This document shows positions 61,649 through 64,000 of a stretch of 64,000 nt of DNA, piece by piece. The notes beneath the pieces were generated by a model that was not told the DNA's origin, did no database searches, and worked only from the letters and a program-made list of their open reading frames with translations. Every line of letters starts with the position of its first letter. Positions within the stretch are counted from its first letter, which is position 1. The stretch is from Mycolicibacterium sphagni (GTDB lineage Bacteria; Actinomycetota; Actinomycetes; Mycobacteriales; Mycobacteriaceae), in the NCBI RefSeq assembly GCF_002250655.1, contig NZ_NOZR01000008.1, positions 124,001 to 188,000 of the forward strand, written 5' to 3'. The position numbers were made by a program, and so were the translations under genes.

Positions 61649-62589
61649 CCACGCTGCGGGCCACTGTGGCCGGCTTCGCGACGGACTTCCTTCCCGGCGT
61701 CACGTCCTGGTGTGTGGCGTTGTCCGGCGGCCCGGATTCACTGGCATTGACTGCTGCGGCCGCCGCGGCCCTGCCGACCACCGCGCTGATCGTCGACCAT
61801 GGATTGCAGGCCGGCTCCGACGAGATCGCGGAGGTTGCGCGCCGCCAGGCGCACGACCTCGGCTGTGTGGACGCCCGGGTGCTGCGCGTGACGGTCGGCG
61901 CGAGCGGCGGCCCCGAGGCCGCCGCCCGCACCGCCCGGTACGCGGCGCTGGGCGCAGCCCGCGGCGTTGCCCCGGTGCTGCTGGCGCACACCCTCGACGA
62001 CCAGGCCGAGACCGTGCTGCTCGGGCTCGGCCGCGGCTCGGGTGCGCGCTCGATCGCCGGGATGAGGGCGTGCGATCCGCCCTGGTATCGCCCGCTGCTG
62101 GGGGTGCGCCGCGGCATCACCCACGACGCGTGCGCCGAGCTGGCGCTCACCGCGTGGGACGACCCGCACAATCACGACGCGCGGTTCACCCGGGTTCGGC
62201 TGCGCACCGAGGTGTTGCCCCTGCTCGAGGATGTGCTCGGTGGTGGCGTCGCCGAGGCGCTGGCGCGCACCGCCGCCGCGCTGCGCGAGGACACCGATGC
62301 CCTGGACGGGGTGGCCGAAACGGTGCTGGGAGACACCGAAAGCACGGAGACCGTTGCGGTCACGGCTCTGGCCGAACTGCCGACCGCGGTGCGGCGTCGG
62401 GTGATCCGGCGATGGCTCCTGGGCGGTGGGGCGGCCAACCTGACCGACAAGCAGATCCGCGCGGTGGATGCGCTGGTCACCGCCTGGCACGGCCAGGGCG
62501 GCGTAGCGGTCGGCTCGGATCTGCGGCAGCAAAGGCTGTTCGCGGCGCGCCGCGACGGCAGGCTGACGATGTACACGCAACCCGTGTGA
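61627..62589 (+). CDS. tilS: tRNA(Ile)-lysidine synthetase
   Basis: The protein has 320 residues from the GTG at 61627, chosen because the following residues VDRPSAVATLRA match the M. tuberculosis MesJ N-terminus. The PP-loop SGGPDSLAL binds ATP, and HTLDDQAETVLLGLGRGSG is the second N-type ATPase signature. TilS turns C34 of tRNA-Ile(CAU) into lysidine so that it reads AUA. The C-terminal domain is short, as in other actinobacteria. Confidence 0.93.
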   Translation: MDRPSAVATLRATVAGFATDFLPGVTSWCVALSGGPDSLALTAAAAAALPTTALIVDHGLQAGSDEIAEVARRQAHDLGCVDARVLRVTVGASGGPEAAARTARYAALGAARGVAPVLLAHTLDDQAETVLLGLGRGSGARSIAGMRACDPPWYRPLLGVRRGITHDACAELALTAWDDPHNHDARFTRVRLRTEVLPLLEDVLGGGVAEALARTAAALREDTDALDGVAETVLGDTESTETVAVTALAELPTAVRRRVIRRWLLGGGAANLTDKQIRAVDALVTAWHGQGGVAVGSDLRQQRLFAARRDGRLTMYTQPV

Positions 62590-62625
62590 TTGGTTGTTAG
62601 GGCCTGCTCGTGGCACAGTGTGGGC

Positions 62626-63195
62626 GTGTCGGTGCACGAGCTGTATCCCGGGGACATCAAATCGGTCTTGTTGTCACAAGAGCAAATTCGCGCGCGCACC
62701 GCTGAGCTGGCGGATTCCGTCGGCCATGACTACAGCGACAACCTCGGTGGCCAGGATCTGCTTCTGGTGACCGTGCTCAAGGGCGCGGTGATGTTTGTCA
62801 CCGACCTGGCGCGAGCGATCCCGCTGCCCACCCAGCTGGAGTTCATGGCGGTCAGCTCGTACGGGTCGTCAACCTCGTCGTCGGGTGTGGTCCGCATCCT
62901 CAAGGATCTGGACCGCGACATCCACGACCGTGACGTGCTCATCGTCGAGGACATCGTGGACTCGGGGCTGACGCTGTCGTGGCTGCTGCGCAACCTGGCC
63001 ACTCGCCACCCCAAGTCGTTGCGGGTGTGCACGCTGCTGCGCAAACCTGACGCCGTGCGCGCCGACGTCGACATCGCCTACGTCGGCTTCGACATCCCCA
63101 ACGAGTTCGTGGTGGGCTACGGGCTGGACTACGCCGAGCGCTACCGCGATCTGCCCTATATCGGCACGCTGGATCCGAAGGTCTACGAGCCCTAA
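62626..63195 (+). CDS. hpt: Hypoxanthine-guanine phosphoribosyltransferase
   Basis: The protein has 189 residues from the GTG at 62626 (a second GTG lies two codons on). The PRPP-binding loop is [18 protein letters not shown], the flexible loop is [11 protein letters not shown], and the base-binding region is [22 protein letters not shown]. It salvages hypoxanthine and guanine. It follows tilS by 36 bp. Confidence 0.95.
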   Translation: MSVHELYPGDIKSVLLSQEQIRARTAELADSVGHDYSDNLGGQDLLLVTVLKGAVMFVTDLARAIPLPTQLEFMAVSSYGSSTSSSGVVRILKDLDRDIHDRDVLIVEDIVDSGLTLSWLLRNLATRHPKSLRVCTLLRKPDAVRADVDIAYVGFDIPNEFVVGYGLDYAERYRDLPYIGTLDPKVYEP

Positions 63196-63225
63196 AGCGC
63201 AACTGACGGTCATGGCGGCACTTGC

Positions 63226-63472
63226 CTACCGAGCCGGGCAGCGTAATCGAGGAGAAGTCGGGCGGGTCAGGGCCCGAATTCCGTTGGTGCACAGTGGTAC
63301 ACCCGAACCAGTTCGAGTTGCGGGTGCACCTGACGACGCCGAGCAAGCCGCTGTCCGGCGACTGCCGCACCACCTGCGAACAGCTGAAGGCCAAGGGCGT
63401 CGAGTTCATCCAGTAACCCGAGGAGCGGCCTACGGAGTGGAGGCGCCGATGCGGGACAACTCCGGCAACTAG
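63226..63472 (+). pseudogene. Decayed VOC/glyoxalase-family gene
   Basis: Frame 0 encodes FRWCTVVHPNQFELRVHLTT and then CEQLKAKGVEFIQ before a TAA at 63414-63416. A shifted frame then continues with ERPYGVEAPMRDNSGN and stops at 63472. Intact VOC proteins contain the same two parts in one frame (CxxxxExLKAxGVEFxQ then YGxEAxFRDPSGN). The N-terminal half is not recognisable and the conserved Pro of DPSGN is lost. The reading-frame break and missing ends show it is a relic. Confidence 0.6.
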
Positions 63473-64000
63473 CCGAGCTCCCAGATCGCTGTCACCGAGA
63501 AGCTCACCGTCTGCTGGCCGGGCTGCAGCGGAACCTCACTGGCCATCGCCCCGCGCGGCATCGGCATCGGGGGCGACGGCGGCGAGACTCCGCCGGGAGC
63601 CTCCGAGATCGAGATGATCTTGCCCAGCGACAACCCGGACAGGTCGGCGTACTGCTGGGCGCGTTGCTTGGCGTCGTTGAACGCCCGCGCCCTGGCGTCG
63701 GTGACCAGCTTGGAGTCGTCCTCGATCGAATAGCTCACCGAGTTGATCCTGGTGGCGTCGCCGCCGGCGCTGATCACGTTGGCCAGCACCTGCGAGGCGG
63801 TATCCAGTTTGCGGATCTTGATCTGGATCGCGTTGCTGGCCCGGTACCCGCTGATCACCGAGTTATCGGTGTACTGCGGCTGGAGACTGACTCCGGTGGT
63901 GCTGATGTCCTTCTGGTCGACCCCGCTGGCGTTGAGCGCGTTGAGCACCGACTTCTGCCGGTCGTTGGCCTGGTTCATCGCCGTGGTGACGTCGGCCGCC
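63469..64000 (-). CDS. SIMPL-domain (DUF541) protein, partial (5' end outside window)
   Basis: About 176 C-terminal residues are visible; the gene starts beyond the right edge. The pattern VLNALNASGVDQKDISTTGV, LQPQYTDNSVISGYRASNAI, LDTASQVLANVISAGGDATR and ARARAFNDAKQRAQQYADLS is the SIMPL/DUF541 fold (Bacillus YjfI/Brucella BP26 group). Such proteins are usually periplasmic or surface-exposed and form rings. A proline-rich insert (PGGVSPPSPPMPMPRGA) precedes the last strand. Function not assigned. Confidence 0.85.
   Translation of the reverse strand, partial: AADVTTAMNQANDRQKSVLNALNASGVDQKDISTTGVSLQPQYTDNSVISGYRASNAIQIKIRKLDTASQVLANVISAGGDATRINSVSYSIEDDSKLVTDARARAFNDAKQRAQQYADLSGLSLGKIISISEAPGGVSPPSPPMPMPRGAMASEVPLQPGQQTVSFSVTAIWELG

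Overview
The window is high-GC actinobacterial DNA and reads as a chromosome segment of a fast-growing Mycolicibacterium (environmental mycobacterium). The gene order matches, in inverted orientation, the Mycobacterium tuberculosis segment from about Rv3678c down to Rv3624c (locus names from memory, not searched). It carries mycobacterial hallmarks: a GTG-started 224-residue Crp, MarP, TopA with a lysine-rich tail, the Ssd/Tad locus, the Ms1/MTS2823 RNA and the 6C RNA.

Region 1 (1-31.3 kb) is conserved backbone. It holds RidA, a metallo-hydrolase, Crp, Nth, then a coupled thioredoxin-Nudix-MarP operon, EphE with a holin-like membrane protein, a secreted S1 protease, Acs with a Crp-like site at its start, a Fic-like protein with a degenerate motif, the Ms1-type RNA, a HAD phosphatase, 6C RNA, the Tad pilus operon (ssd-tadA-tadB-tadC-pilin-tadE-tadE-like), an Hrq1/SftH helicase, CspA, TopA, a membrane adenylate cyclase, DNA polymerase III delta prime, tRNA-Thr(CGT) and GalE.

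Region 2 (30.9-38.5 kb) is one five-gene minus-strand operon with overlapping or nearly abutting genes: a 1301-residue Pls/PosA-type NRPS-like protein, an M1 peptidase, a flippase-like membrane protein, PpgS (polyprenyl-phosphate GalNAc synthase) and its small DUF2304 partner. The link between an amino-acid-polymerising type of enzyme and cell-wall sugar decoration is the most unusual gene context here.

Region 3 (38.6-58.5 kb) is accessory and lies between the PpgS cluster and ppa. It starts with a TerC-family gene behind a yybP-ykoY (Mn) riboswitch. It continues with an aromatic/2-oxoacid catabolic patch: NAD(P)-binding protein, FAD monooxygenase, two alpha/beta hydrolases, an NTF2-like protein, a benzoylformate-decarboxylase-like enzyme, an AraC regulator and several gene relics. 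Four promoters in this patch share one architecture (two GTGCAC-type boxes 15 bp apart, then 31-32 bp, then a -10 box), which looks like an AraC regulon. Next come an allantoin utilisation cluster (GntR, NCS1 transporter, racemase, PuuE allantoinase, allantoicase), a TetR/hydrolase pair, an esterase and a UraD-type OHCU decarboxylase.

Region 4 (58.5-64 kb) returns to backbone: Ppa, DacB, a zinc protease, TilS, Hpt, a decayed VOC gene and a partial SIMPL-domain protein. No insertion sequences, CRISPR arrays, prophage genes or origins were seen.
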